Positions 6,464 to 12,642 of a DNA stretch of 12,642 nt are shown in pieces. The notes under the pieces were generated by a model. The model did no database searches, was not told the DNA's origin, and saw nothing but the letters and a program-made list of their open reading frames with translations. Source of the DNA: Planctomycetota bacterium (GTDB lineage Bacteria > Planctomycetota > Brocadiia > JAJRTI01); the NCBI GenBank assembly GCA_024278415.1, contig JAJRTI010000688.1, positions 1 through 12,642 of the forward strand, read 5' to 3'. Numbering within the stretch: position 1 is the stretch's first letter; the number at the start of each line of letters is the position of its first letter. Both the position numbers and the translations under genes were made by a program.

Positions 6464-6507
6464 GGCGAGGGCGGGGCATTGGAGGCGCTTCTACTGAATG
6501 GGCCGCC

Positions 6508-6537
6508 AGCGTAGCACATGGCCTCCCAGCGGTGCAA
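6508..6537 (-). promoter_or_regulatory. Weak candidate promoter for the gene at 5366-6463
   Basis: On the minus strand TTGCAC (6537-6532) is followed after 18 bases by TACGCT (6513-6508), with TG one base before it as in extended -10 elements. Each hexamer matches the consensus at only three of six bases, so this is tentative. Confidence 0.25.
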
Positions 6538-6584
6538 CGGCCGTCCAATGGGTGCCCACCGGTCGTACGCGTTTCGCGTGCGCG

Positions 6585-6657
6585 GCAGCCGAATTCACCA
6601 GAATTCGGGCGATCTGTGAACCGCTTGACGCCCCGCCCGTCCGCCGCATGCGGCTAC
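6585..6657. repeat. REPIN-like element B (family 2)
   Basis: The left arm 6585-6610 has stem CCGAATT/AATTCGG around loop CACCAG. The right arm 6635-6657 begins GTAGCCGCATG when reversed, like element A, but has lost three bases and its original loop. The 24-base spacer (GATCTGTGAA...CGCCCC) matches the reversed spacer of element A at 19 positions. So A and B are copies of one element in opposite orientations. The TAG at the outer end of its right arm is the stop codon of the minus-strand gene at 6654. Confidence 0.75.
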
Positions 6658-7256
6658 GGTGTGTCGTCGCTCGCCATGGTGAGCACCCACTTGCCGTCGA
6701 CGCGCCTGTAGTCGGGGTTGGATCCATAGCGAATGTCGTCGCTGCGCAGCACTTCCTCGATGATGCCCCGCAACACGTGGGCCTCGCCCGGAAACTCTTC
6801 GAGCTTCTCCACGGCCTCCTCGTATTTCAGCTTCGCGGCGGCGAACTCCTCGGCGTTGTATAGTGCGTCGGCTTCGTCCTTGAGCGTGGACGCTTCCTTG
6901 AGAATGCGGATGTTCTCGGCGCGTTCGCGGCCCGATCTCACAAGCGCGACGGCGAACCACACCACGACCGCGAGCACCGCGACCACGACCGCGGCCTCGG
7001 CGAGTTTCGCGGCCGGCCCCTTGGCGCCCTGCGTCGTGGTCGCGGTCTGCGCCGCGCGCTCGCGCCGTTCCCGCACCGCGCCGACCAGCAGGCTGGCCGC
7101 GATCCACACGACGAGCGCCGCGGCCACAGCGATGCCGGCCATCGCACCCCATCGGCGCCAATTCCTCGCCTCCCGCTCATCCGCGTCTGGCTCTTGCTGC
7201 GCCGCGGGCTTCTTGCCGGGAGCCTGGAGGATGCGGTCGCACTTGGGGCAACGCAC
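6654..7256 (-). CDS. Zinc-ribbon membrane protein with two transmembrane helices (5' end interrupted)
   Basis: From the only conventional in-frame start, GTG 7256, the protein has 200 residues. It begins RCPKC, the second half of a zinc ribbon. Two hydrophobic helices follow (about 37-59 and 85-107), then an acidic helical tail (about 118-155, LKDEADALYNAEEFAAAK) that looks TPR-like. Upstream of the GTG the frame stays open to a TAG at 7331-7329 and encodes CSCGKRL, the missing first half of the ribbon (CxCG...CPxC). Before that TAG the frame continues to an ATG at 7352. The natural gene was probably 6654-7352. The gene as given may be a truncated form or part of a pseudogene. Its stop TAG lies within REPIN-like element B. 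The protein is probably membrane-anchored; its role is unknown. Confidence 0.6.
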   Translation of the reverse strand: MRCPKCDRILQAPGKKPAAQQEPDADEREARNWRRWGAMAGIAVAAALVVWIAASLLVGAVRERRERAAQTATTTQGAKGPAAKLAEAAVVVAVLAVVVWFAVALVRSGRERAENIRILKEASTLKDEADALYNAEEFAAAKLKYEEAVEKLEEFPGEAHVLRGIIEEVLRSDDIRYGSNPDYRRVDGKWVLTMASDDTP

Positions 7257-7352
7257 AATAGAGCCCGGCCGGCGCGCGCGGAGGCGCTTGCCGCACGAAC
7301 AGGCGAACTTGACGCCTTCAGGCGCTTGCTAGTCGAGGTCGTCGAGATCCAT
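7257..7352 (-). other. Severed 5' part of the zinc-ribbon gene, with in-frame TAG
   Basis: ATG 7352 opens MDLDDLD followed by TAG (7331-7329). The same frame then reads QAPEGVKFACSCGKRLRARR up to the GTG at 7256. The peptide after the TAG holds the first cysteine pair of a zinc ribbon whose second pair lies in the annotated gene, and no ATG, GTG or TTG occurs between. A single change such as GAG to TAG would explain it. Other possibilities are a sequencing error, an ATT start at 7259, or stop readthrough. Confidence 0.55.
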
Positions 7353-7454
7353 GGTGGGCGGCTGTAATTGAGGGTTCGGCTGTCTGGCATGCACGCAAGA
7401 CACCTTGAGTGTACACAATGTGCGCGAAGATGAGAAGCGGGCGCCGGCGGCCGT

Positions 7455-7483
7455 TTGAAAACGTCGGACCCCTGTGGTACGTT
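7455..7483 (+). promoter_or_regulatory. Candidate promoter for the 253-aa gene and AAA+ gene
   Basis: TTGAAA (7455-7460, five of six to consensus) is followed after 17 bases by TACGTT (7478-7483, three of six). It sits in the divergent gap between the minus-strand zinc-ribbon gene and the plus-strand cluster. The microsatellite at 7509-7565 would fall in the leader. Confidence 0.3.
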
Positions 7484-7508
7484 CGCCGGCCCGTCGCTGG
7501 CCGGGCTT

Positions 7509-7565
7509 CTGCCTCTGCCTCTGCCTCTGCCTCTGCCTTCTGACTTCTGACTTCTGACTTCTGAC
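7509..7565 (+). repeat. Two adjoining short tandem repeats directly before a start codon
   Basis: CTGCCT is repeated five times without error (7509-7538), followed by TTCTGAC four times (7538-7565). One base later is the ATG at 7567. The repeats occupy the place where a ribosome-binding site would be. Replication slippage could change the copy number and so the distance from promoter to start. Confidence 0.85.
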
Positions 7566-7566
7566 C

Positions 7567-8328
7567 ATGCCCTGGATCGACCGCGGGTGGTATCTCGTTG
7601 TGGAGTTCGAGCAGTCGTCGTCGAACTCCTTCGAGCGGGTGCTCCGGCTCGTGCGAGCGCATGAGAGCTACTGCCAACTCATGGACCATCGCGGCCACGT
7701 GTTCCACCGAGTCACTTTCAGCGCCACGGATGCGTCGGCTGCGTGCGGGTTGCTCGATCTGGTGAAGCAGTGGCGCAGCACACGCGTGTATGTCAAGGGC
7801 GACGAGACCGAGCCCGGGTGCGTACACACCCAGCTCGACTGCTACCTGTGGCACGTCGAGCAGGCCGGGATCGAAAACTGTCCGCTGGGGCCGGGCAGGG
7901 ACTGGCCTCTCCCGAAGGGGTTTGGGTCCACCTGGGATGCGATACGGCTGATCTGGCCTGGCCGCGGCGGAGTGCGGTGGTTCGAGTATGGCGCATTCGA
8001 GAGCAAAACCGTATACGCCATTGAAAAGGATCTTGTTCGCCGGCTTGCCAACGAATACGCGGAGGCGCACCGAGCCTGCCCCTTGTGCCACGCGGCGCGC
8101 ATGGACGAGGTCCTCGAACGGCTGCCTGAAAGGATCGACCTCGACGACTCGCCCGAGTGGGAGAGCGTTGAGGTCGTGCGCACGCATCCTTCGTGGTCCG
8201 GGCGGGCGGCAGAGACGGTCGTCACGGTGCAGCCTCGCAGCGCAGAAGCGTACCGGCGTTACGTGGACCGCATCCTCGACGGGCTTCAATTCGAGTGGCC
8301 TTCGGATGAAGTTCAGGACTCATCATGA
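7567..8328 (+). CDS. Uncharacterised 253-residue protein coupled to the AAA+ ATPase
   Basis: I do not recognise the family. The protein is soluble, with no signal peptide or membrane helix. It has a CPLC pair at residues 171-174 within [11 protein letters not shown] and further cysteines at 85, 92 and 105 with nearby histidines (H87, H96), so a metal-binding site is conceivable. The N-terminal third (WYLVVEFEQ...[22 protein letters not shown]) looks alpha/beta. Its stop TGA overlaps the ATG of the AAA+ gene by four bases (ATGA, 8325-8328), so the two are made together and may act together. An in-frame TGA at 7555-7557 makes ATG 7567 the first possible start. There is no Shine-Dalgarno site, because the tandem repeat occupies that place. 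Confidence 0.72.
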   Translation: MPWIDRGWYLVVEFEQSSSNSFERVLRLVRAHESYCQLMDHRGHVFHRVTFSATDASAACGLLDLVKQWRSTRVYVKGDETEPGCVHTQLDCYLWHVEQAGIENCPLGPGRDWPLPKGFGSTWDAIRLIWPGRGGVRWFEYGAFESKTVYAIEKDLVRRLANEYAEAHRACPLCHAARMDEVLERLPERIDLDDSPEWESVEVVRTHPSWSGRAAETVVTVQPRSAEAYRRYVDRILDGLQFEWPSDEVQDSS

Positions 8329-9830
8329 CTGAACTCGAAACCTACATCCGAGCGCGCTACCCGCTCATCTACATGGTGTCGTGGGAAGAAGACCGCACCG
8401 TCGCTGAGGTCGAACGTATCTGCATCGACATGCGCAAGAAGCTGTTCGTGTGGACGCAGACCCGCGGGCTGCGCAACGTCGCCCTGCCCGACCGCAGCGA
8501 CGAGTCGCTGCGCGACCCGCTCGCGCTGCTCGACTCGGTTATCGGCTCCAAGGACAGCGCGGTGTACGCGCTGCTCGACTTCCACCCCTTCATCGAGGAC
8601 CACACGATCCTGCGCCGGCTCAAGGACACCGCGCAAGCGCTCAAGACGAGCAGCAAGACCATCGTGCTCGTGTCGCCTGTGCAGGTGCTGCCTCCGGAGC
8701 TGACCAAGGAAGTGGTCGTGCTCGACTTCGACCTGCCGTCGCACGCGGACCTCATGGCCGTGCTCGATACGTTCCTCAGCCAAGCGCGCGGCAAGAGCGG
8801 CGTGAAGGCCGCGCGGCTGAGCAAGGCCGCGCGGGAGAAGCTCGCCAAGGCCGGCCAGGGGCTCACCGTGGCCGAGTTCGAGGGCGTGCTCGCCAAGTCC
8901 ATTGTCGAGCGCAAGGCCATCGACGGGGACACGATCCGCGACATCCTCGAGGAGAAGAAGCAGATCATCCGCAAGTCCGGCGCGCTCGAATACTTCCCCC
9001 CCGAGGAGAACCTCGAGCAAGTCGGCGGGCTGGGGAGCCTCAAGCATTGGCTTGACACGCGCGCGGACGCGTTCACCGAGGAGGCCCGCGCGTTCGGCCT
9101 GCCGGAGCCCAAGGGCCTGCTGCTGGTGGGCGTGCAGGGCTGCGGCAAGTCGCTCACCGCGAAAGCCGTCGCCGCGCAGTGGAGCCTCCCGCTCTTGCGG
9201 CTCGACGTGGGCCGCGTCTTCAGCGGCATCGTGGGCTCGTCCGAGCACAACATCCGCAGCGCAATCAAGACCGCGGAGTCGGTCGCGCCCTGCGTGCTGT
9301 GGATCGACGAGATCGAGAAGGGCTTCAGCGGCACCGCGAGTTCGAACTTCTCCGACTCCGGCACCGCGGCGCGCGTGTTTGGCTCGTTCACCACGTGGCT
9401 CCAGGAGAAGCGCGCGGCCGTGTTCGTGATGGCCACGGCCAACGACATCAACCTGCTGCCCCCGGAGTTGCTGCGCAAGGGCCGCTTCGACGAGATCTTC
9501 TTCGTCGATCTGCCCAACGAGGCCGAGCGGGAGGAGATCGTGCGCATCCACCTGCGCAAGCGCGGCCGCGAGCCGGAGCGCTTCGACTGCGCCGGCCTGG
9601 CCCGCGCGGCCGACGGCTTCACTGGCGCGGAGATCGAGCAGGCCATCATTGCCGGCCTCTACGACGCGTTCGCCCGCCGCGAACCGCTCACGACCGGGGA
9701 CGTGGTGCGCTGCCTCTCCGACACCGTGCCGCTCTCGCGCATGATGTCCGAACAGATCGACCGCCTCCGCGCCTGGGCGAACGAGCGCGCCCGGAACGCG
9801 TCTGAGGTCCAGTGGGAGATCGGATCTTAA
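8325..9830 (+). CDS. Ycf46-like AAA+ ATPase
   Basis: An ATP-driven remodelling protein of the AAA+ class, 501 residues, close to the usual length of Ycf46 proteins. The N-terminal 225 residues ([20 protein letters not shown]...) resemble the degenerate, P-loop-free domain of Ycf46. The active module follows: GVQGCGKS Walker A (269-276), LWIDE Walker B (325-329), sensor ATAN (370-373), arginine-finger region LRKGRFDE (383-390) and sensor 2 [10 protein letters not shown] (431-440). All catalytic residues are present. Ycf46 is known from red-algal chloroplasts and cyanobacteria, but homologues occur more widely and their substrate is not established. AGGA at 8315-8318 serves as ribosome site, six bases before ATG. 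The TAA stop is part of a dispersed repeat. Confidence 0.9.
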   Translation: MTELETYIRARYPLIYMVSWEEDRTVAEVERICIDMRKKLFVWTQTRGLRNVALPDRSDESLRDPLALLDSVIGSKDSAVYALLDFHPFIEDHTILRRLKDTAQALKTSSKTIVLVSPVQVLPPELTKEVVVLDFDLPSHADLMAVLDTFLSQARGKSGVKAARLSKAAREKLAKAGQGLTVAEFEGVLAKSIVERKAIDGDTIRDILEEKKQIIRKSGALEYFPPEENLEQVGGLGSLKHWLDTRADAFTEEARAFGLPEPKGLLLVGVQGCGKSLTAKAVAAQWSLPLLRLDVGRVFSGIVGSSEHNIRSAIKTAESVAPCVLWIDEIEKGFSGTASSNFSDSGTAARVFGSFTTWLQEKRAAVFVMATANDINLLPPELLRKGRFDEIFFVDLPNEAEREEIVRIHLRKRGREPERFDCAGLARAADGFTGAEIEQAIIAGLYDAFARREPLTTGDVVRCLSDTVPLSRMMSEQIDRLRAWANERARNASEVQWEIGS

Positions 9831-9967
9831 CGCAAGGGCGCCAAGGCGCCAAGAGCGACGAATACATTGCTGCCGGCTGCGGCCGAACTCACGGATATGG
9901 TCATGCTTTGCCCACCAGACCATTGCTTCCATTCATCCCCCCTTTGCGTCTCTGCGCCTCCGCGTTC
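9829..9967. repeat. Inverted pair of CGC-periodic dispersed repeats
   Basis: AACGCAAGGGCGCCAAGGCG (from 9829) and the reverse complement of 9941-9967 match at 18 of 26 positions. In both, CGC recurs every eight bases. The left copy begins inside the stop codon of the AAA+ gene. Similar AACGCAAAGGCGC-type repeats are, to my memory, scattered through several bacterial phyla. The 85 bases between the copies hold nothing recognisable. Confidence 0.55.
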
Positions 9968-9978
9968 GCCGTACGGCG
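9967..9978. promoter_or_regulatory. 12-base perfect palindrome before the SNF2 gene
   Basis: CGCCGTACGGCG reads the same on both strands and lies 20 bases before ATG 9999. It could be an operator or a chance palindrome in GC-rich DNA. No good promoter hexamers are seen around it. Confidence 0.25.
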
Positions 9979-9998
9979 GATTGCGTTGAATACCGGTC

Positions 9999-11921
9999 AT
10001 GTCTTCCCACCGCGAACGCCTAGTCTGGATCGAGATCAAGCGCGATGAGGAGGCGACTCCGGTCCGCGCAGCCCCGGTCGAGGATATCCGCGCGGTCAAG
10101 TGCCCGCAGTGCGGGTGGCTCGACAGGCCGGGGGAGGTCGAATGCTTCCGATGCGGCTATCAGTACGTGGGCGATAACACGTTCCGCGACCTGCTCGTCA
10201 GTGAGGGCGTCGATCTGCCGGAGATGGAGGTGAAGGTCGACACGAGCTTCCGCGAGTTGATCCGCAAGAACCGGCGCGATCCGCTGGAGTCCGCGCGCCT
10301 GCGCATCGCGGCCGAGCAGCACCACCTCGTGCAGGGCTTCGGCCAACTGCTCTCGCTCGACGAGGCCGACATCACTCGCTACGACCACCAACTCGACACC
10401 GCGCGGCGCGCGCTCAACGACATGCGCGGGCAGGCGCTGCTGGCCGACGAAGTGGGCCTGGGCAAGACCATCGAGGCCGGCATCGTGCTCAAGGAACTCG
10501 TCGTGCGCGGGCTGGCCAAGCGCGTGCTCATCCTCACGCCCGCGTCGCTCGTCACGCAGTGGCAGGCGGAGCTGGCCAATAAGTTCGGCGAGCCGTTCCA
10601 CGTTGCGCGGTCCGTGCACGACTGGGCGCAGCCCAAGGTTGTCGCGTCGCTCTCGCTCGCCAAGCGCGCGGAGCATGCGGAGCGCATCCTCGCGCAGCCG
10701 TACGACCTGCTCATCGTGGACGAGGCGCACCACCTCAAGAGCCGGCGCAGCGTGGGGTACAAGTTCGTGAATCAAATCCAGAAGAAGTACGTGCTCATGC
10801 TGAGCGCGACGCCGGTGCACAACGACCTCACGGAGCTGTATAGCCTCGTGACGATCCTCAAGCCCGGCCTGCTCGGCACGCTGCGCGCGTTCAAGCGCCA
10901 CTTCGTGTCGGACGCGGATGCGCGCCTGCCGGCCAACCCCGGCCACCTGAAGGCGCTGTTGCGGGAAGTGATGATCCGGAACCGGCGCGCGACGGTCGGC
11001 ATCAAACTCCCCCCGCGGCGCGCGGCGATCTACCACCTGGAATTCGGCCAGGCCGAGCGCGCACTCTACGACGAGGTGACCGCGTTCGTGAAACATCGGC
11101 TGCGCCAGCGCTCGCCGGAGCGCAACGAAGTGCTGAGCCTCATCACGCTCCAGCGCGAGCTGTGCAGCAGCCCGGCCGCGACCCTGAAAACGCTCAAGCG
11201 CATGATGGGCCGGCCCGGGCAGGCCGACAAGACCCGCGATCGCCTCGCGGGGTTTGTGAAGGCCTGCGCCGCGATCGAACGGCCGCGCAAGTTGGATGCG
11301 CTCGTGGAGATCGTCGAGCGTTTCCCGGATCGCACCATCGTGTTCACCGAGTTCCTCGCCACGCTGCGGCTCCTCCAGCAGGATCTCGAAGCGCGCGGCC
11401 GGCGCATCGTGCTGTTCCACGGCGGCTTGAGCGTGCACGCGCGGCGCAGGGCGATCGAGCGCTTCCAGGCCGACTCCGAGGCGATCATGATCAGCACACA
11501 GGCCGGCGGCGAGGGCCTGAACTTCCAGTTCTGCCACCAGATCGTGAACTACGACCTGCCTTGGAACCCCATGCGCATCGAGCAGCGCATCGGCCGCGTG
11601 CATCGCCTCGGCCAAGAGCACGAAGTGAGCGTGTTCAACCTGTCCGTGGCTGACACCGTCGAGGAGCGCGTGCTCGACCTGCTCGCGAACAAGATCAAGA
11701 TGTTCGAGTTGGTCATTGGCGAGCTGGACCTGATCCTCGGAGCGATGGACGACGCCAAGTCCTTCGAGCAGCAGATCGCAAACATCATCGTGCGCGCCAA
11801 GGACGACGATGCTGAGGCGGAGGGCTTCGACGCGCTCGGCCAGCGCATCGTCGAGGCCCGGCGCAAGTACGAGCGCGTCAAGGAGACCGAGTCCATGCTC
11901 TCCGACGTGGCGGAGGTCTAG
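9999..11921 (+). CDS. SNF2-family helicase/translocase with N-terminal zinc ribbon
   Basis: An ATP-dependent double-stranded DNA translocase of superfamily 2, 640 residues and complete. An N-terminal zinc ribbon holds C35, C38, C49 and C52 (KCPQCG...ECFRCGY). The first RecA-like lobe has motif I ADEVGLGKT (149-157), motif II DEAH (241-244) and motif III SATP (269-272). The second lobe (about 445-560) has GGEGLNFQ (503-510) and motif VI RIGRVHRLGQ (530-539), typical of SNF2/RapA-like proteins. A charged, probably helical tail follows. RapA itself recycles RNA polymerase, but this protein is shorter and lacks an obvious RapA C-terminal domain. It is 168 bases after the AAA+ gene and the next plus-strand gene follows at 12099, so a shared transcript is plausible. 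No clear Shine-Dalgarno site is seen. Confidence 0.93.
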   Translation: MSSHRERLVWIEIKRDEEATPVRAAPVEDIRAVKCPQCGWLDRPGEVECFRCGYQYVGDNTFRDLLVSEGVDLPEMEVKVDTSFRELIRKNRRDPLESARLRIAAEQHHLVQGFGQLLSLDEADITRYDHQLDTARRALNDMRGQALLADEVGLGKTIEAGIVLKELVVRGLAKRVLILTPASLVTQWQAELANKFGEPFHVARSVHDWAQPKVVASLSLAKRAEHAERILAQPYDLLIVDEAHHLKSRRSVGYKFVNQIQKKYVLMLSATPVHNDLTELYSLVTILKPGLLGTLRAFKRHFVSDADARLPANPGHLKALLREVMIRNRRATVGIKLPPRRAAIYHLEFGQAERALYDEVTAFVKHRLRQRSPERNEVLSLITLQRELCSSPAATLKTLKRMMGRPGQADKTRDRLAGFVKACAAIERPRKLDALVEIVERFPDRTIVFTEFLATLRLLQQDLEARGRRIVLFHGGLSVHARRRAIERFQADSEAIMISTQAGGEGLNFQFCHQIVNYDLPWNPMRIEQRIGRVHRLGQEHEVSVFNLSVADTVEERVLDLLANKIKMFELVIGELDLILGAMDDAKSFEQQIANIIVRAKDDDAEAEGFDALGQRIVEARRKYERVKETESMLSDVAEV

Positions 11922-11945
11922 CTGGCCCGTTCGGAGTCCCGCTTC

Positions 11946-12007
11946 GTAGCCGCATGCGCCAGCATGCGGGTGGCGTCTCCTGCCCGCAGCCTGGCGGCTG
12001 CGGCTAC
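11946..12007. repeat. REPIN-like element C (family 2)
   Basis: Two inverted 25-base arms (11946-11970 and 11983-12007) have a 12-base spacer, half that of elements A and B. Both keep outer GTAGCC and loop CGCCAG. The left stem is CCGCATG/CATGCGG, identical to the left arm of element A. The right arm has CCGCAGC/GCTGCGG, with two compensatory base-pair changes. The element begins 25 bases after the SNF2 stop codon. Confidence 0.8.
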
Positions 12008-12019
12008 CCGTTCGGAGGC

Positions 12020-12083
12020 CCGCCTTCAGGCGGTCTGCCGGCCGTCTGTCGGACCAGTCGGACTAGTCCGACCAGTCGATGTC
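12020..12083. repeat. Stem-loop and 9-base tandem palindromic repeat
   Basis: CCGCCT-TC-AGGCGG (12020-12033) forms a short stem-loop. It is followed by a 9-base repeat GTCGGACCA, GTCGGACTA, GTCCGACCA, GTCGATGTC (12048-12083). The middle includes a perfect 16-base palindrome GTCGGACTAGTCCGAC (12057-12072). It lies in the gap between the SNF2 gene and the next gene and could act as a protein-binding site or be another dispersed repeat. Confidence 0.6.
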
Positions 12084-12098
12084 CCCCTGCCGTCCCTC

Positions 12099-12642
12099 AT
12101 GACACTGCCCATCCAACCCCGGGGACGCGATGCGGAAGGCCCGCACGTGCGGGAATCGCATCGTGACCCCAGATCCACGAAGCCGGAGGCCATCCGCGCG
12201 TTCGTGCGGGAGTTCTTCGCCGCGTTCGGCGGCGACGTGGTTGAGGACAAGCCGAAGCGCCTGCGCGTGCGGCTTGGGCAGGAGCTGAAGGAACGCTTCG
12301 CCGCGGACGAACTCACCATGGCGTTCCGCGCCCAGGACGCGGGCGATGGCCAGGAGCTGGTCACGCACGGCAGCTACGTCATGGACATGATCCACGCGTT
12401 CCTCCAGGATCATGGGTGGAAATCGTTCGTCACGCTCCCGACGCGGCATCGCCTGAGCGCGGCGGACGCGGCGAAGCGCGTGTCGCCGCAGGACGCGGAG
12501 ATCGGCGCGTTCCGCCGGCGCAAGCGGCGATGCCACGAGGCGCACTTCCAGATCAAGGCGAGCTACCAGTCGGACGAGAAAATCGAGGAGGTCCTGTCCG
12601 TGCAGGTCGACGACGCGGGCCGCACCGCGCCGGGCCTGTCCC
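12099..12642 (+). CDS. Uncharacterised protein downstream of the SNF2 helicase (partial, runs off the window)
   Basis: The frame is open from ATG 12099 to the window end, giving at least 181 residues. The protein-like part begins near KPEAIRAFVREFFAAFGG (from about residue 27). It continues with LRVRLGQELKERF, ELVTHGSYVMDMIHAF and HFQIKASYQSDEKIEEVLSV. The pattern of a 'sYqSDEKiEEl' strand recalls proteins encoded next to SNF2-type helicases, but I cannot name the family. The first 25 residues (PRGRDAEGPHVRESHRDPRS) look atypical, so translation may begin at GTG 12147 instead. There is no Shine-Dalgarno site. Its place right after the helicase suggests a partner subunit. Confidence 0.62.
   Translation, partial: MTLPIQPRGRDAEGPHVRESHRDPRSTKPEAIRAFVREFFAAFGGDVVEDKPKRLRVRLGQELKERFAADELTMAFRAQDAGDGQELVTHGSYVMDMIHAFLQDHGWKSFVTLPTRHRLSAADAAKRVSPQDAEIGAFRRRKRRCHEAHFQIKASYQSDEKIEEVLSVQVDDAGRTAPGLS

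Noticed and set aside
5230..6537. Longer minus-strand frame (435 residues) in another phase over the gene at 5366-6463
   Set aside because: It is Arg/Ser/Cys-rich and low-complexity, and it runs through the REPIN-like element and hairpin. The 365-residue frame has a protein-like composition and conserved-looking blocks.
7329..7331. TAG recoded as an amino acid in this organism
   Set aside because: TAG serves as a normal stop for the first partial gene (73-75), the SNF2 gene and the gene at 6654, so general reassignment is unlikely. A local mutation or sequencing error is simpler.
7318..8289. 323-residue minus-strand frame across the tandem repeats and the 253-aa gene
   Set aside because: It includes a translated microsatellite (repeated EA) and is antisense to a frame that is coupled by ATGA to the AAA+ gene.
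8313..9932. 539-residue minus-strand frame opposite the AAA+ gene
   Set aside because: The plus strand carries Walker A, Walker B, sensor and arginine-finger motifs. The minus frame has no recognisable motif and a shadow-like composition.
10020..11621. 533-residue minus-strand frame opposite the SNF2 gene
   Set aside because: The plus strand shows all SNF2 helicase motifs in order; this frame exists only because GC-rich codons leave few stops on the other strand.
12026..12545. Minus-strand frames (12026-12364, 12063-12545) at the window end
   Set aside because: The plus strand has an uninterrupted, protein-like frame running off the window; the minus frames cross the palindromic repeat and look like shadows.

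Overview
The window looks like a GC-rich bacterial chromosome. I cannot name the organism from sequence alone. The mix of a Y1/RAYT-type transposase with a DnaA-like tail, dispersed palindromic repeats, carbohydrate permeases with large insertions, weak or absent Shine-Dalgarno sites at most genes and a Ycf46-like AAA+ protein would suit a member of the PVC group (Planctomycetes-Verrucomicrobia and relatives) or a neighbouring uncultured phylum. That is inference with low confidence. No rRNA, tRNA, CRISPR array or phage genes were seen.

Layout. 1-75 is the 3' end of an unidentified plus-strand gene. 177-1746 is a self-contained mobile unit. It holds a minus-strand REP-associated Y1 (HUH) transposase gene between inverted GGGTCA/GTCACATCTTTGAT termini. 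Beyond the 3' end of the transposase gene lies a non-coding block (310-520) built from hairpins, including two inverted copies of one REP unit whose stems co-vary (a REPIN-like structure). 1747-2186 holds no gene I can support. 2187-5064 is a minus-strand operon of two overlapping CUT1-type sugar ABC permeases, a MalF/LacF-like one followed by a MalG-like one, both strongly enlarged by insertions. No binding protein or ATPase gene lies beside them. 5366-6463 (minus) encodes an uncharacterised protein whose N-terminal part resembles proteins that often carry SEC-C motifs. 6654-7352 (minus) is a zinc-ribbon, two-helix membrane protein gene whose natural 5' end appears to be cut by an in-frame TAG.

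From 7567 the strand switches to plus. An unknown 253-aa protein is translationally coupled (ATGA overlap) to a Ycf46-like AAA+ ATPase. This is followed by a SNF2-family helicase with an N-terminal zinc ribbon and by the start of a further gene that runs off the window. The four could form a nucleic-acid or protein remodelling module, but no function is shown by the sequence.

The most notable structure is the repeat landscape. Three REPIN-like elements of a second family (5280-5355, 6585-6657, 11946-12007) lie close after gene 3' ends, and one of them supplies the stop codon of the gene it abuts. Their arms share a nearly fixed CGCCAG loop while stem bases change in compensatory pairs, which indicates selection on the folded single-strand form, as known for substrates of RAYT transposases. 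Further short repeats sit directly before the ATG of the 253-aa gene, between the AAA+ and SNF2 genes, and after the SNF2 gene.
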